Shown: piece after piece, positions 26,797-35,362 of the stretch | Layout: every line of letters begins with the position of its first letter | Numbering within the stretch: the first letter of the stretch is position 1 | DNA from: Salinibacterium sp. ZJ70 | GTDB lineage: Bacteria; Actinomycetota; Actinomycetes; Actinomycetales; Microbacteriaceae | Direction of reading: 5' to 3' | Assembly (NCBI RefSeq): GCF_011751865.2 | Contig: NZ_CP061770.1 | Span: 744,001-808,000, forward strand | Length of the DNA stretch: 64,000 nt | Notes under the pieces: model-generated | What the model saw: only the letters and a program-made list of their open reading frames with translations | Database searches by the model: none | What the model was told of the DNA's origin: nothing | Program-made: the position numbers and the translations under genes

Positions 26797-28139
26797 CGGC
26801 GACGAAGCCCGAGCAGTCGACCGATGTGCGCCTGCGCACGAGCCGTCTCTGGCGCAACTGGGGTCGCAGCGAGACCGCGCGCCCGGCGTTCCGGGCATCG
26901 CCCGCGAGCATCGCCGAGGTGCAGGCGGTCGTGCGTGCCGCGCGCGAGCGCGGGCTGCCCGTCAAGACCGTGGGCGCCGGTCACAGCTTCACCGCGATCG
27001 CCGCGACCGACGGCATCCTCGTCGACCTCGACGGCCTCCAGGGCATCGTGTCAGCGGATGCCGAGTCCGGCCGCGTGACGCTGCGCGCCGGCACGCGCCT
27101 GCACCAGCTGCCCGCATTGCTCGCCCCGTACGGCCTCGCCCTGCAGAACATGGGCGACATCGACCGCCAGTCGATCGCGGGCGCGACCTCCACGGGCACG
27201 CACGGCACAGGCCTCGCCTTCGGTGGGCTCGCGACCACGATCGCGGCGGCGACGCTCGTCGTGGGCGACGGATCCGTGCTGCGTGTCTCCGAGACGGAGA
27301 ACGCCGAGCTGCTGCCCGCTGTGCGTCTCGGCATCGGCGCCCTCGGCACCCTCGTCGAGCTGACGATCCAGTGCGTGCCGGCGTACCTGCTGCACGCTGT
27401 CGAGCATCCGGAGCCGTTCGAGGTCATCGACGAGTTCCGCGCCCGATCAGAGGCAGCCGACCACTTCGAGCTGTACTGGTGGCCGCACACCGACCGGGTG
27501 ATGACGAAGACCAACACGCGCCTGCCGCTCGAGGCGGGGCGCAAGCCCGTGGGCGTGGTGTCGAACTGGGTCGAGGAGGAGCTGCTCGGCAACGCCGCGC
27601 TCGCCGCGATCTGCAACGTCGGCACGGCGCTGCCGAAGGCGATCCCCGGTATCAACCGCTTCGCGACGAGCGTCTACGGCGACCGCGAGTACACGGACCT
27701 CTCGTACGAGGTGTTCACGGCTCCGCGCCGGGTGCGCTTCCGCGAGATGGAGTACGCGATGCCGCTCGATGAGATCCCTGCTGCACTTCACGAGCTGCGC
27801 GCCATGATCGACGCCTCCGGATGGTCGATCGGCTTCCCCGTCGAGGTGCGTGCCGCCGCGGCCGATGAGAACTGGCTCTCGACCGCGCACGGACGCGAAT
27901 CCGGATACATCGCCGTGCACCGCTTCGTGAAGGACGATCCCGGCGCCTATTTCCGCGCGGCGGAGGAGATCTTCCTCGCGCACGGCGGGCGCCCGCACTG
28001 GGGCAAGATGCATCACCTCGCCGCCGCCGAGTTCGCCGAGCGCTACCCGCGCTTCGGCGACTTCCTGGGCGTGCGCGATCGGCTCGACCCTGACCGGGTC
28101 TTCCAGAACCCGTACCTCGAGCGCGTCCTCGGACGCTAG
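26793..28139 (+). CDS. FAD-linked D-arabinono-1,4-lactone oxidase-like enzyme
   Basis: A 448-residue VAO-family oxidase. The PP-loop VKTVGAGHSFTAIAATDG binds FAD (the His is the usual covalent site). STGTHGTGLAFGG follows, and the C-terminal ALO domain ends with RPHWGKMHHL and RLDPDRVFQNPYLERVLG. Relatives oxidise aldonolactones or alditols such as xylitol using O2. Encoded in the TetR-led operon with a permease and a PLP enzyme, which suggests catabolism of a sugar-derived or D-amino-acid-containing compound. A terminator hairpin follows. Confidence 0.88.
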   Translation: MTATKPEQSTDVRLRTSRLWRNWGRSETARPAFRASPASIAEVQAVVRAARERGLPVKTVGAGHSFTAIAATDGILVDLDGLQGIVSADAESGRVTLRAGTRLHQLPALLAPYGLALQNMGDIDRQSIAGATSTGTHGTGLAFGGLATTIAAATLVVGDGSVLRVSETENAELLPAVRLGIGALGTLVELTIQCVPAYLLHAVEHPEPFEVIDEFRARSEAADHFELYWWPHTDRVMTKTNTRLPLEAGRKPVGVVSNWVEEELLGNAALAAICNVGTALPKAIPGINRFATSVYGDREYTDLSYEVFTAPRRVRFREMEYAMPLDEIPAALHELRAMIDASGWSIGFPVEVRAAAADENWLSTAHGRESGYIAVHRFVKDDPGAYFRAAEEIFLAHGGRPHWGKMHHLAAAEFAERYPRFGDFLGVRDRLDPDRVFQNPYLERVLGR

Positions 28140-28155
28140 CGGAGCAGGTGCGGCA

Positions 28156-28189
28156 GCGGGCCGCGCAGTCGGGGGGCTGTGCGGCCCGC
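28156..28189 (+). terminator. Hairpin after the flavin oxidase gene
   Basis: GCGGGCCGC (28156-28164) pairs with GCGGCCCGC (28181-28189) and is extended inward by GCAG/CTGT with one wobble, 16 bp after the stop. Confidence 0.6.
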
Positions 28190-28315
28190 GTCTTCCTCGG
28201 GTGCGGGAGGCGGGTGCGCGCTCGGATGCGGCGCGATGCTGGGTGCAGGATGACACCTCGTTGCGAGGTCGCCGGGCATCCGCCCGCGCATGACTCCTGA
28301 AGAACATTCAGGCTC

Positions 28316-28321
28316 TACAGT
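28316..28321 (+). promoter_or_regulatory. Putative -10 (TACAGT) of leaderless lemA-like gene
   Basis: TACAGT ends seven bases before the ATG at 28329, with no Shine-Dalgarno between. Confidence 0.45.
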
Positions 28322-28328
28322 GGTCGGT

Positions 28329-28895
28329 ATGGAACCCCTCATCATCATCGGCATCGTCGTTCTTCTGGTCGTCATCATCGGCGGCTACCTCTGGGCCACA
28401 TACAACGGCCTCGTGAAGCTCAACGTGCGTGTGGATGAGGCGTGGAGCGACATCACCGTCCAGCTCAAGCGCCGTGCCGACCTTCTCCCGAACCTCATCG
28501 AGACGGTCAAGGGCTACGCGGCGCACGAGCAGGGAGTCTTCAACCAGGTCACGGAGGCCCGCGCGAAGACGATCAGCGCGTCGACGCCCGCTGAGGCGTC
28601 GGCGGCCGAGGGCGAATTCCAGCAGGCCCTCAAGTCGATCTTCGCCGTCGCCGAGGCGTACCCGGAGCTGCAGGCCAGCCGCAACTTCCTGCACCTTCAG
28701 GGCGAGATCGTCGACACCGAAGACAAGCTGCAGTCGGCTCGCCGCTTCTACAACGGCGGCGTGCGCGAGCTCAACACGAAGATCAAGATGTTCCCGAACA
28801 CGCTCTTCGTGCGCGGCCTCGGATTCTCCGAGCGCGACTTCTTCGAGGTCGCCGAGCCGTCGGCGATCGCCGAGCCCCCGCGCGTGCAGTTCTGA
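28329..28895 (+). CDS. LemA family protein
   Basis: A 188-residue membrane protein with one N-terminal transmembrane helix (about 3-24, PLIIIGIVVLLVVIIGGYLW) and a long helical domain. KLNVRVDEAWSDITVQLKRR and DLLPNLIETVKGYAAHE are the LemA signatures. The exact function is unknown; the family is often encoded next to HtpX, as here. The ATG at 28329 is selected because the hydrophobic anchor starts right after it and a -10 lies seven bases upstream. Confidence 0.92.
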   Translation: MEPLIIIGIVVLLVVIIGGYLWATYNGLVKLNVRVDEAWSDITVQLKRRADLLPNLIETVKGYAAHEQGVFNQVTEARAKTISASTPAEASAAEGEFQQALKSIFAVAEAYPELQASRNFLHLQGEIVDTEDKLQSARRFYNGGVRELNTKIKMFPNTLFVRGLGFSERDFFEVAEPSAIAEPPRVQF

Positions 28896-28954
28896 TCCTC
28901 AGCCCCGCTGTCACGTCCTCCCGCCCCGAACCCACCACGTCGAGGTAGACACCC

Positions 28955-29839
28955 ATGTACTCCGCCATTGCGAAGAACAAGCTCAACACCGTTCTGATCA
29001 TCCTGGCGTTCCTGGTGATCCTGGGCGCACTCGGTGCGCTCGCCGCCTGGCTCACGGGCGAGTGGTGGATCGCCGCCGTCGTTCTGGGTGGCGCCGCGAT
29101 CTACGCACTCATCCAGTACTTCGCGGCCACCAGGGAGACGCTCGCCATCAGCGGCGCCATCGAGATCAGCAAGGCCGACGAGCCGCGGCTGTACCGCATC
29201 GTCGAGAACCTCGCGATCAGCGAGGGCCTGCCCACCCCCAAGGTGTACGTCATCCCGGATCCGGCGCCCAACGCGTTCGCGATGGGTCGCGACCCCGAGC
29301 ACGCGGTCGTCGCCGCGACGACGGGCCTGCTCGAGATCATGGACGACCAGGAGCTGCAGGGTGTCATGGCGCACGAACTCGGCCACATCAAGAACTACGA
29401 CATCCGCGTCTCGCTCATCGTGTTCGGTCTCGTGGTGGCGATCGGCGTGATCGCGGATCTCGCGTTCCGGGTGTTCGTGTTCGGCGGTCTGCGCCGCTCC
29501 AACAACCTGCCCGCGCTCATCGTGACGGTTGTGATCGGTCTCGTGGTGGCGATCGTCGCGCCGCTGCTGGCGTCGATCGTGCGGGCGGCGGTCTCGCGTC
29601 AGCGCGAGTACCTCGCGGATGCGACGGGCGCTCTCACGACGCGTCACCCCGAGGGTCTGGCGCGCGCGCTCGAGAAGCTCGACATGTATGGCCGCCCGGT
29701 GGCGCGCACCAACACGTCGATGTCGCACCTGTGGATGGTCGACCCCAACGAGCCGGGGTTCGTGCAGCGCCTGTTCGCGACGCACCCGCCCATCCAGAGC
29801 CGCATCGCGCGGCTGCGCGAGAACGCCGAGCGTTTCTGA
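28955..29839 (+). CDS. htpX: Membrane zinc metalloprotease HtpX
   Basis: A 294-residue M48 protease that degrades misfolded membrane proteins. The zinc site H140-E141-L-G-H144 lies in VMAHELGHIKN, with the third ligand Glu in SRQREYLADATGA. Four hydrophobic segments: two near the N-terminus (about 13-53) and two after the active site. A C-terminal PPIQSRIARLR is typical. It follows the LemA gene by 59 bp, the common lemA-htpX pair. A bidirectional terminator follows. Confidence 0.95.
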   Translation: MYSAIAKNKLNTVLIILAFLVILGALGALAAWLTGEWWIAAVVLGGAAIYALIQYFAATRETLAISGAIEISKADEPRLYRIVENLAISEGLPTPKVYVIPDPAPNAFAMGRDPEHAVVAATTGLLEIMDDQELQGVMAHELGHIKNYDIRVSLIVFGLVVAIGVIADLAFRVFVFGGLRRSNNLPALIVTVVIGLVVAIVAPLLASIVRAAVSRQREYLADATGALTTRHPEGLARALEKLDMYGRPVARTNTSMSHLWMVDPNEPGFVQRLFATHPPIQSRIARLRENAERF

Positions 29840-29872
29840 TCCGCGGCTCGCGCCCATCGCGCGCCCATACGC

Positions 29873-29908
29873 AGAGCGCCGCCCGTCCCGGAGGACGAGC
29901 GGCGCTCT
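29873..29908. terminator. Bidirectional terminator between htpX and the FMN reductase
   Basis: AGAGCGCCGC (29873-29882) pairs with GCGGCGCTCT (29899-29908), and inner CGTCC/GGACG pairs around a CGGA loop. The two genes converge on this hairpin. Confidence 0.75.
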
Positions 29909-29923
29909 TCGTGTGCGGGCTGC

Positions 29924-30490
29924 TTACGCGGCGGCGCGACCGGCTTCGACGCGCGTGATGAGCGTGTCGAACGCGGTGAGGTACGACACCAGGAAAGCGG
30001 CGGTCGACTCGTTGGTGACTTCTCCCTCGTCGGTGAAGAGGCCGGGCGTCGACTGCACGTAGCCCTCGGGCTGGCCGAGCGTGATGGCGTTGTAGTGGCT
30101 GAGAATCGCCTTGAGGTGCTGCTGTGCGGCAGCCGTGGCGATGCCGCCGCCGGAGGTGCCGATGACCGCGGTGGGCTTCTCGTCGAACGATGCCTGGCCC
30201 CACGGGCGGGCGGCCCAGTCGAGGGCGTTCTTGAGCACGCCGGGGATGGAGCGGCTGTATTCGGGGGTCACGATGATGACGCCGTCGACCTTCGCGATCG
30301 CGTCCTTGAAGTCGCGCGCGACCTGCGGGTAGTCCGCATCGTGGTCGGGGGAGTAGAAGGGCAGGTCGGCGATCGGGATCTCGACGAGCTCGACGCCCGC
30401 GGGGGCGAGGCGCTCGAGCGCCTTGGCCAGGCGGCGGTTGATCGAGGTGCTCGAGATGGATCCGACGATGTAGCCGATGGTGTGCGTCAC
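29924..30490 (-). CDS. NADPH-dependent FMN reductase family protein
   Basis: A 188-residue flavodoxin-like reductase. GSISSTSINRRLAKAL binds the FMN phosphate, TPEYSRSIPGVLKNALDW is the family signature, and GTSGGGIATAAAQQHL follows. It transfers hydride from NAD(P)H to FMN, quinones, azo dyes or chromate. The GTG at 30490 follows AAAGGG on the minus strand. About 90 bp without a gene separates it from the AlkX-like gene; that gap should hold its promoter. Confidence 0.9.
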   Translation of the reverse strand: MTHTIGYIVGSISSTSINRRLAKALERLAPAGVELVEIPIADLPFYSPDHDADYPQVARDFKDAIAKVDGVIIVTPEYSRSIPGVLKNALDWAARPWGQASFDEKPTAVIGTSGGGIATAAAQQHLKAILSHYNAITLGQPEGYVQSTPGLFTDEGEVTNESTAAFLVSYLTAFDTLITRVEAGRAAA

Positions 30491-30581
30491 AGTGACCCTT
30501 TCAATTGGAGGACGTAACACCTTATGTGAACGCATACACCTGGGCGGATTATTCCCGGGTGCGGAGAAAGACCTGTGAGCG

Positions 30582-31799
30582 TCAGCGCGCGTCGACCAGA
30601 GCGGTGCCGAGCTCCGCGGCGATCGCGGCGGCCAGATCCCCGCGATCAGCGACCTCGACCTCGCCGAGGCCCTGCCACGCGGCGAGCTCCCGCAGTGTGG
30701 GGACGATGCGCTCGGCGAGCTGGCCGCTCGCCGCAGCCTGCTCCTCGCGCCACGCAGACTGCACACGCAGCACGCCGCGCTGCCGATCGTTCTTCAGATC
30801 GATGCGCCCCACGAGCGCGTCATCCACGAGGATCGGCAGGCTGTAGTAGCCGAACTGCCGCTTCGCGGCGGGCGTGTAGATCTCGATCCGGTAGTGGAAC
30901 CCGAACATCCTGAGGGCCCGGTCGCGCTCCCACACGACCGGGTCGAACGGAGACAGCAGGGCCGTCGCCTCGATGCGACGAGGGACGCGCGCGTCGCGGT
31001 GCAGGTACGCGCGTCTGCCCCATCCGGGCACCGTCACCTCGCGCACGACGCCCTCGTCGACGAGGCTCTGGAGGGCGGGCTTGGCATCCGCGGTCTTCAG
31101 ACGGAAGTAGTCGGCGAGGTCCGACAGCGTGCCGATGCCGTGCGCGCGGGCAGAGCGCTCCATGAGGATGCGCATCGCCTCCTCCGTCGAGACCTCGCGC
31201 CCGAGCACATGGGCGGGCATCACCTGCTCGGGGAGAGCGTAGGTGCGCTCGAACCGAGTGCGCCCGGCCGAGACCAGGTCGCCCGTCGCGAACAGCACCT
31301 CGAGACCCCTCTTGACCTCATCCCACTCCCACCACGACCCGCGCCGCGGGGTCTGCGCATCGCGCTCGATCTCGGAGGCGCGCATCGGCCCCTTCGCGGC
31401 GATCTCGAGGCGCAGCCAGTTGAGCGTCTTCTCCTCGACGTTCACCCACAGCCGGCCCTCGGCGCGCCGCTGGCGGTAGCGCTCCATACGGAAGCGGAAG
31501 AGCGGCCAATCCTCGGTCGGGATGAGCGCCGCCTCATGCGCCCAGTACTCCCGATACGGGCCGCGCGTCGAGAAGGTGAGCCCATCGAGCGCCGCCTTGT
31601 CGTATGCGCCGAGGCGCGCGAACACCGGCAGGTAGTGGCTGCGCTCGAGCACGTTGACCGAATCGAGCTGGACCAGGCCGAGGCGCGAGAGCAGCAGGTT
31701 GAGCTGACGAGTGCCCACCGAGGTGGGTCGCGCGCGTCCGAAACCCTGCGCCGCGAGCGCGATCCGGCGAGCTGCTGCGGGGGAGACGGAATCGGCCAC
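30582..31799 (-). CDS. Winged-helix DNA glycosylase-like protein (AlkX/YcaQ, HTH_42)
   Basis: A 405-residue member of the HTH_42 superfamily, whose characterised members unhook interstrand crosslinks or excise bulky alkylated bases. The catalytic motif position reads Q44-L45-D46 in GLVQLDSVNVL, the Q-x-D form associated with the YcaQ/AlkX branch rather than the Q-x-Q of Streptomyces AlkZ. Typical signatures PYREYWAHEAALIP, SPFDPVVWERDRALRMFGFHYRIEIY and RQFGYYSLPIL are present. GTG start supported by TACTCT six bases upstream. It is divergent from the AI-2E family gene. Confidence 0.88.
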   Translation of the reverse strand: MADSVSPAAARRIALAAQGFGRARPTSVGTRQLNLLLSRLGLVQLDSVNVLERSHYLPVFARLGAYDKAALDGLTFSTRGPYREYWAHEAALIPTEDWPLFRFRMERYRQRRAEGRLWVNVEEKTLNWLRLEIAAKGPMRASEIERDAQTPRRGSWWEWDEVKRGLEVLFATGDLVSAGRTRFERTYALPEQVMPAHVLGREVSTEEAMRILMERSARAHGIGTLSDLADYFRLKTADAKPALQSLVDEGVVREVTVPGWGRRAYLHRDARVPRRIEATALLSPFDPVVWERDRALRMFGFHYRIEIYTPAAKRQFGYYSLPILVDDALVGRIDLKNDRQRGVLRVQSAWREEQAAASGQLAERIVPTLRELAAWQGLGEVEVADRGDLAAAIAAELGTALVDAR

Positions 31800-31805
31800 G
31801 GGCCG

Positions 31806-31864
31806 AGAGTACGCCCGGCATCCGACATCGCACCCTTCGCTCCCGCATATGCCGTGCCTAGAAT
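31806..31864. promoter_or_regulatory. Divergent leaderless promoters
   Basis: The complement of 31806-31811 reads TACTCT, six bases from the GTG at 31799. TAGAAT at 31859-31864 is six bases before the ATG at 31871. Confidence 0.5.
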
Positions 31865-31870
31865 CAGGGA

Positions 31871-33064
31871 ATGGCCTTCGGATTCCGCAGCGAACGAGCT
31901 CGTGACGACGAAGTGCGCCGTCAGGTCGATGCGCGCGTCGCCGATGCGGTTCCCGCGGGCATGCGGATCGCCGGCGCGTGGTCGTGGCGCCTCCTCGTCA
32001 TCGCCGGTGTGATCGCAGTCGTGCTGTTCCTCATCGTGCAGCTGCGCCTCATCGTCGTCCCGATCCTCGTCGCGATGCTGCTCGCCGCACTGCTTGTGCC
32101 GTTCTCGAACTGGCTGCAGTCGCACCGCTGGCCGAGGTGGGCGGCGATCGGGGTCTCCGAGGTGGGGCTCCTCGCGATCGTCGGCGCGCTCATCTGGCTC
32201 ATCGTGCGCACCGTCGTCGCCGGTTACCCCGCGCTCGTCAAACAGACTCTCGTGCGCTGGGAGGATTTCAAGGACTTCCTGCTCCAGTCGCCCCTGCACC
32301 TCTCCGAGGCCGACATCAACCGCTGGGCGGCCGACCTCGTCGAGGAGATCCAGCGCGACTCCGGTGTGCTCGTCTCGGGAGCGCTCTCCGTAGGGTCGGG
32401 CGTCGGGCACTTCATCGCCGGATTCCTGCTCGCCCTCTTCGCGACGCTCTTCATCCTCATCGACGGCCGAGGCATCTGGAACTGGATCGTGCGGATCTTC
32501 CCGCGGAAGGCCCGCCCGGCCATCGTCGGCGGCGGCGAAGCCGGATGGATCACGCTCTCGAGCTTCGTGCGCGTGCAGGTTCTCGTCGCGTTCATCGACG
32601 CCGTCGGCATCGGCCTCGGCGCATTCATCCTGGGCTTGTTCTACGACGGCTTCCCGCTCGTCGTGCCGATCGCCATCCTCGTCTTCCTCGGTGCGTTCGT
32701 GCCGGTCGTCGGCGCCGTGCTGTCGGGGGCGCTCGCCGTCTTCATCGCGCTCGTGTTCATGGGCCCGTGGCCGGCGTTCATCATGCTTCTCATCGTCATC
32801 GGCGTGCAGCAGCTCGAAGGTCACGTGCTGCAGCCGCTGCTCGTCGGCAACGTCGTCAAGGTGCACCCCCTCGCGGTCGTGCTCGCCGTCGCAGCAGGTG
32901 GGTTCCTCGCCGGCATCACGGGCGCACTCTTCGCGGTGCCCGTCGTCGCGACCGCCAACTCGATGATCGGCTACATGGCCCGAGGCGACTGGCGCACCAA
33001 CCCGCACCCGAGCGTCGCAGACGTCGTTCCCCCTACGAGAGGCAACCAGATCAGTGACCGGTGA
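31871..33064 (+). CDS. AI-2E family transporter
   Basis: A 397-residue membrane protein of the TqsA/YhhQ-like AI-2E (UPF0118) family with seven to eight transmembrane helices. Conserved elements are VVPILVAMLLAALLVPFSNWL near the N-terminus, FVPVVGAVLSGALAV, and QQLEGHVLQPLLVGNVVKVHPL near the C-terminus. Members export signalling molecules or act as ion antiporters; the name does not prove AI-2 transport. The 3' end overlaps ilvA by 11 bp. Confidence 0.9.
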   Translation: MAFGFRSERARDDEVRRQVDARVADAVPAGMRIAGAWSWRLLVIAGVIAVVLFLIVQLRLIVVPILVAMLLAALLVPFSNWLQSHRWPRWAAIGVSEVGLLAIVGALIWLIVRTVVAGYPALVKQTLVRWEDFKDFLLQSPLHLSEADINRWAADLVEEIQRDSGVLVSGALSVGSGVGHFIAGFLLALFATLFILIDGRGIWNWIVRIFPRKARPAIVGGGEAGWITLSSFVRVQVLVAFIDAVGIGLGAFILGLFYDGFPLVVPIAILVFLGAFVPVVGAVLSGALAVFIALVFMGPWPAFIMLLIVIGVQQLEGHVLQPLLVGNVVKVHPLAVVLAVAAGGFLAGITGALFAVPVVATANSMIGYMARGDWRTNPHPSVADVVPPTRGNQISDR

Positions 33065-34286
33065 ACTGCCCGGACCATCGCTCGCTCAGATCCGGGACGC
33101 GCACGCGCGCTCGTCCGAGGTCGCCGTCGTCACCCCGATGGAGCGCTCCCGCTTCCTCTCCGGTGTGCTCGGGCAGACGGTGCACCTCAAGGCCGAGAGC
33201 CTGCAGCGCACCGGCTCGTACAAGATCCGCGGCGCCTACAACCGCATCTCGCAGCTGACCCCCGAGGAGCGCGCCCGCGGCGTCGTCGCGGCATCCGCCG
33301 GCAATCACGCGCAAGGCGTGGCCCTCGCCGCGCGTGAGCTCGGCATCCCGGCGACGATCTTCATGCCCATCGGCGTGGCTCTCCCCAAGCTCCAGGCCAC
33401 GCGCAACTACGGCGCGGACGTCGTGCTGCACGGTCACGTCGTCGACGAGACCCTGCACGCGGCCGCGGAGTTCGCCGAGCGCACGGGCGCTGTGCTCATC
33501 CCGCCGTTCGACCACCCGGACGTCGTCGCCGGCCAGGGCGGCATCGCTCTCGAGATCCTCGAGCAGGTTCCGGATGTCGCGAACGTCATCGTGCCGATCG
33601 GCGGCGGCGGCCTCATCGCGGGCATCGCCTCCGCGTTCCGCCAGCTCGAGCCCGAGATCGGTCGCCGCGTGCGCGTCATCGGCGTGCAGGCGGAGAACGC
33701 CGCGCCCTACCCGCTGTCGCTCACTGCGGGTGAGATCGTCACGATCACGACCTCCCCGACGATCGCCGACGGCATCGCCGTGGGCAAGCCCGGTGCCCTC
33801 AACTTCGCGATCATCAAAGAGGCGGTCGACCACGTCGTGACCGTCTCCGACGACGAGACCGCGAGCGCGATCGTCGTGCTGCTCGAGCGTGCGAAGCTCG
33901 TCGTCGAGCCTGCGGGGGCGGTCGGCGTCGCCGCAGCGCTCACCGGCCGGATCTCCGTCGACGGCCCCACCGTCATCGTGCTGTCGGGCGCCAACATCGA
34001 TCCCATGGTCATGGAGCGCATCATCAGCCGGGGCCTTTCGGCGTCGCAGCGCTACCTCCGCATCACGATCCCTCTGCCCGACCGCCCGGGCCAGCTTGCG
34101 CGCATCGCAGGCCTCATCGCCGAGGCGAACGCCAACGTCGTCGAGGTGCTCCACACGCGTCACGGCGGCGATCTGGACATCAGCCAGGTCGCGATCGACA
34201 TCCACATGGAGACGCGCGGAGTCGAGCACGCCGAGCAGGTGCTGGGGCGCCTGCGCGAGGCAGGCTACGCCCCCCGCGTCGTCTGA
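33054..34286 (+). CDS. ilvA: Threonine ammonia-lyase with ACT domain
   Basis: A 410-residue PLP enzyme that deaminates L-threonine to 2-oxobutanoate, the first step to isoleucine. PLP lysine in RTGSYKIRGAYNR, the AASAGNHAQGVA loop, and VPIGGGGLIAGIA for phosphate binding. A single ACT-like regulatory domain lies at about 330-410 (ITIPLPDRPGQLARIAG). The one-domain regulatory region is like TdcB-type or actinobacterial IlvA forms. GTG start lies inside the end of the AI-2E family gene, so translation may be coupled. Confidence 0.93.
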   Translation: MTGELPGPSLAQIRDAHARSSEVAVVTPMERSRFLSGVLGQTVHLKAESLQRTGSYKIRGAYNRISQLTPEERARGVVAASAGNHAQGVALAARELGIPATIFMPIGVALPKLQATRNYGADVVLHGHVVDETLHAAAEFAERTGAVLIPPFDHPDVVAGQGGIALEILEQVPDVANVIVPIGGGGLIAGIASAFRQLEPEIGRRVRVIGVQAENAAPYPLSLTAGEIVTITTSPTIADGIAVGKPGALNFAIIKEAVDHVVTVSDDETASAIVVLLERAKLVVEPAGAVGVAAALTGRISVDGPTVIVLSGANIDPMVMERIISRGLSASQRYLRITIPLPDRPGQLARIAGLIAEANANVVEVLHTRHGGDLDISQVAIDIHMETRGVEHAEQVLGRLREAGYAPRVV

Positions 34287-34300
34287 GCACTCCGCTCATG

Positions 34301-34339
34301 CAGAAGCACCCCGGTGGCCGAGCCTCCGGGGTGCTTCTG
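34301..34339. terminator. Bidirectional terminator between ilvA and greA
   Basis: A perfect 14-bp stem CAGAAGCACCCCGG (34301-34314) with 34326-34339, 11-base loop, between two converging genes. Confidence 0.8.
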
Positions 34340-34347
34340 TGCGGTGA

Positions 34348-34833
34348 TCAGCCCGCGTAGACCTCGACGGCGACGATCTTCACCGAGATGTCGCGTCCGT
34401 TGGGTGCCGTGTAGGTGACCTCATCGCCGGCCTTCGCGCCGATGATGGCCTGGCCGATGGGGCTCGACTCGGGGTAGACGTCGAGATCCTCGGCATCCAC
34501 CGCGATCTCGCGGTTGCCGAGCAGGAACGTCGACTCTTCCCCCGCGATGACAGCGGTCACGACCGTGCCGGGCGCGACGGTGCCGTCGTTGGCGGGCGCC
34601 TCTCCGACGACCGCGCTGCGCAGCATCTGCGTCAGCTGGCGGATGCGGGCCTCGATCTTGCCCTGCTCGTCCTTGGCGGCGTGGTAGCCGCCGTTCTCCT
34701 TCAGGTCGCCCTCCTCGCGCGCAGCCTCGATCTTCTTCGCGATCTCGACGCGCGCCGGACCCTCGAGCTCGGCGAGCTCGGCCGTCAGACGGTCGTAGGC
34801 CTCCTGGGTGAGCCAGGTCGTAGTGGCGGACAT
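34348..34833 (-). CDS. greA: Transcription elongation factor GreA
   Basis: A 161-residue factor that binds the RNA polymerase secondary channel and stimulates cleavage of backtracked RNA. The N-terminal coiled coil (about 10-75) contains EEGDLKENGGYHAAKDEQGK with the acidic tip Asp/Glu, and the C-terminal FKBP-like domain has SPIGQAIIGAKAGDEV. ATG at 34833 follows AGGAG with good spacing. A hairpin in the short leader sits between it and the DUF4307 gene. Confidence 0.96.
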   Translation of the reverse strand: MSATTTWLTQEAYDRLTAELAELEGPARVEIAKKIEAAREEGDLKENGGYHAAKDEQGKIEARIRQLTQMLRSAVVGEAPANDGTVAPGTVVTAVIAGEESTFLLGNREIAVDAEDLDVYPESSPIGQAIIGAKAGDEVTYTAPNGRDISVKIVAVEVYAG

Positions 34834-34853
34834 ACTGCTCCTCACAAACAATC

Positions 34854-34876
34854 GAGACCGGCACACGGCCGGTCTC
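34854..34876 (-). terminator. Hairpin between DUF4307 and greA
   Basis: 9-bp perfect stem GAGACCGGC (34854-34862) with GCCGGTCTC (34868-34876), 5-base loop. On the minus strand it is followed by GATTGTTTG. It lies 26 bp after the DUF4307 stop and 21 bp before the greA start, so it could terminate one gene or attenuate the other. Confidence 0.55.
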
Positions 34877-34901
34877 TCTCAGGTGTTGCGTTCGCGACAG
34901 C

Positions 34902-35300
34902 CTAGGTCAGCCAGCACCGGTAGAGCAACCCGCCGTCGGGCTTCTCCGTCGTGCGCAGAACGGCGGAGACGTTGCGGATCGCTTGGTCGGAGGGCTCCAC
35001 CTCGACGACCTTCCATCCGACGACGGCCTTCTTCTCGCTGATGGCCTTGATCGCGCACGAGACCTCGGATCCGACGGGCGCCGTGAGCTGCCAGTCCACC
35101 TCGATCGTGTCGTCGGTGAGCACCCGGAAGCCGGAGTCACGCGCCTGCAGCGATGCGCCCGGGCTGAGGAGTCCGGCCCAGGCGACCCACGCGATCAGGA
35201 CGATCGCGACGCCGATGGCGGCACCCCACGCGAGCATGCGGGCGCGAGAGCGGCGCGCGGGCGTGCGTCCGTACCTCGCGTCGAGGTTGGTCGATGTCAT
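34902..35300 (-). CDS. DUF4307 domain membrane protein
   Basis: A 132-residue protein with a short basic cytoplasmic N-terminus, one transmembrane helix (about 23-47, LAWGAAIGVAIVLIAWVAWAGL) and an outer beta-rich domain ending in RCWLT. This fits DUF4307, an actinobacterial family of unknown function found between greA and mca. Here the mca gene (mycothiol S-conjugate amidase) that is usually next door is absent. Confidence 0.88.
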   Translation of the reverse strand: MTSTNLDARYGRTPARRSRARMLAWGAAIGVAIVLIAWVAWAGLLSPGASLQARDSGFRVLTDDTIEVDWQLTAPVGSEVSCAIKAISEKKAVVGWKVVEVEPSDQAIRNVSAVLRTTEKPDGGLLYRCWLT

Positions 35301-35362
35301 GCGCGCTCCCGTGGCCGATTAGTCTTACTACCAGGCTAAACCGTTCCCTGGAGGGTCCTGAC

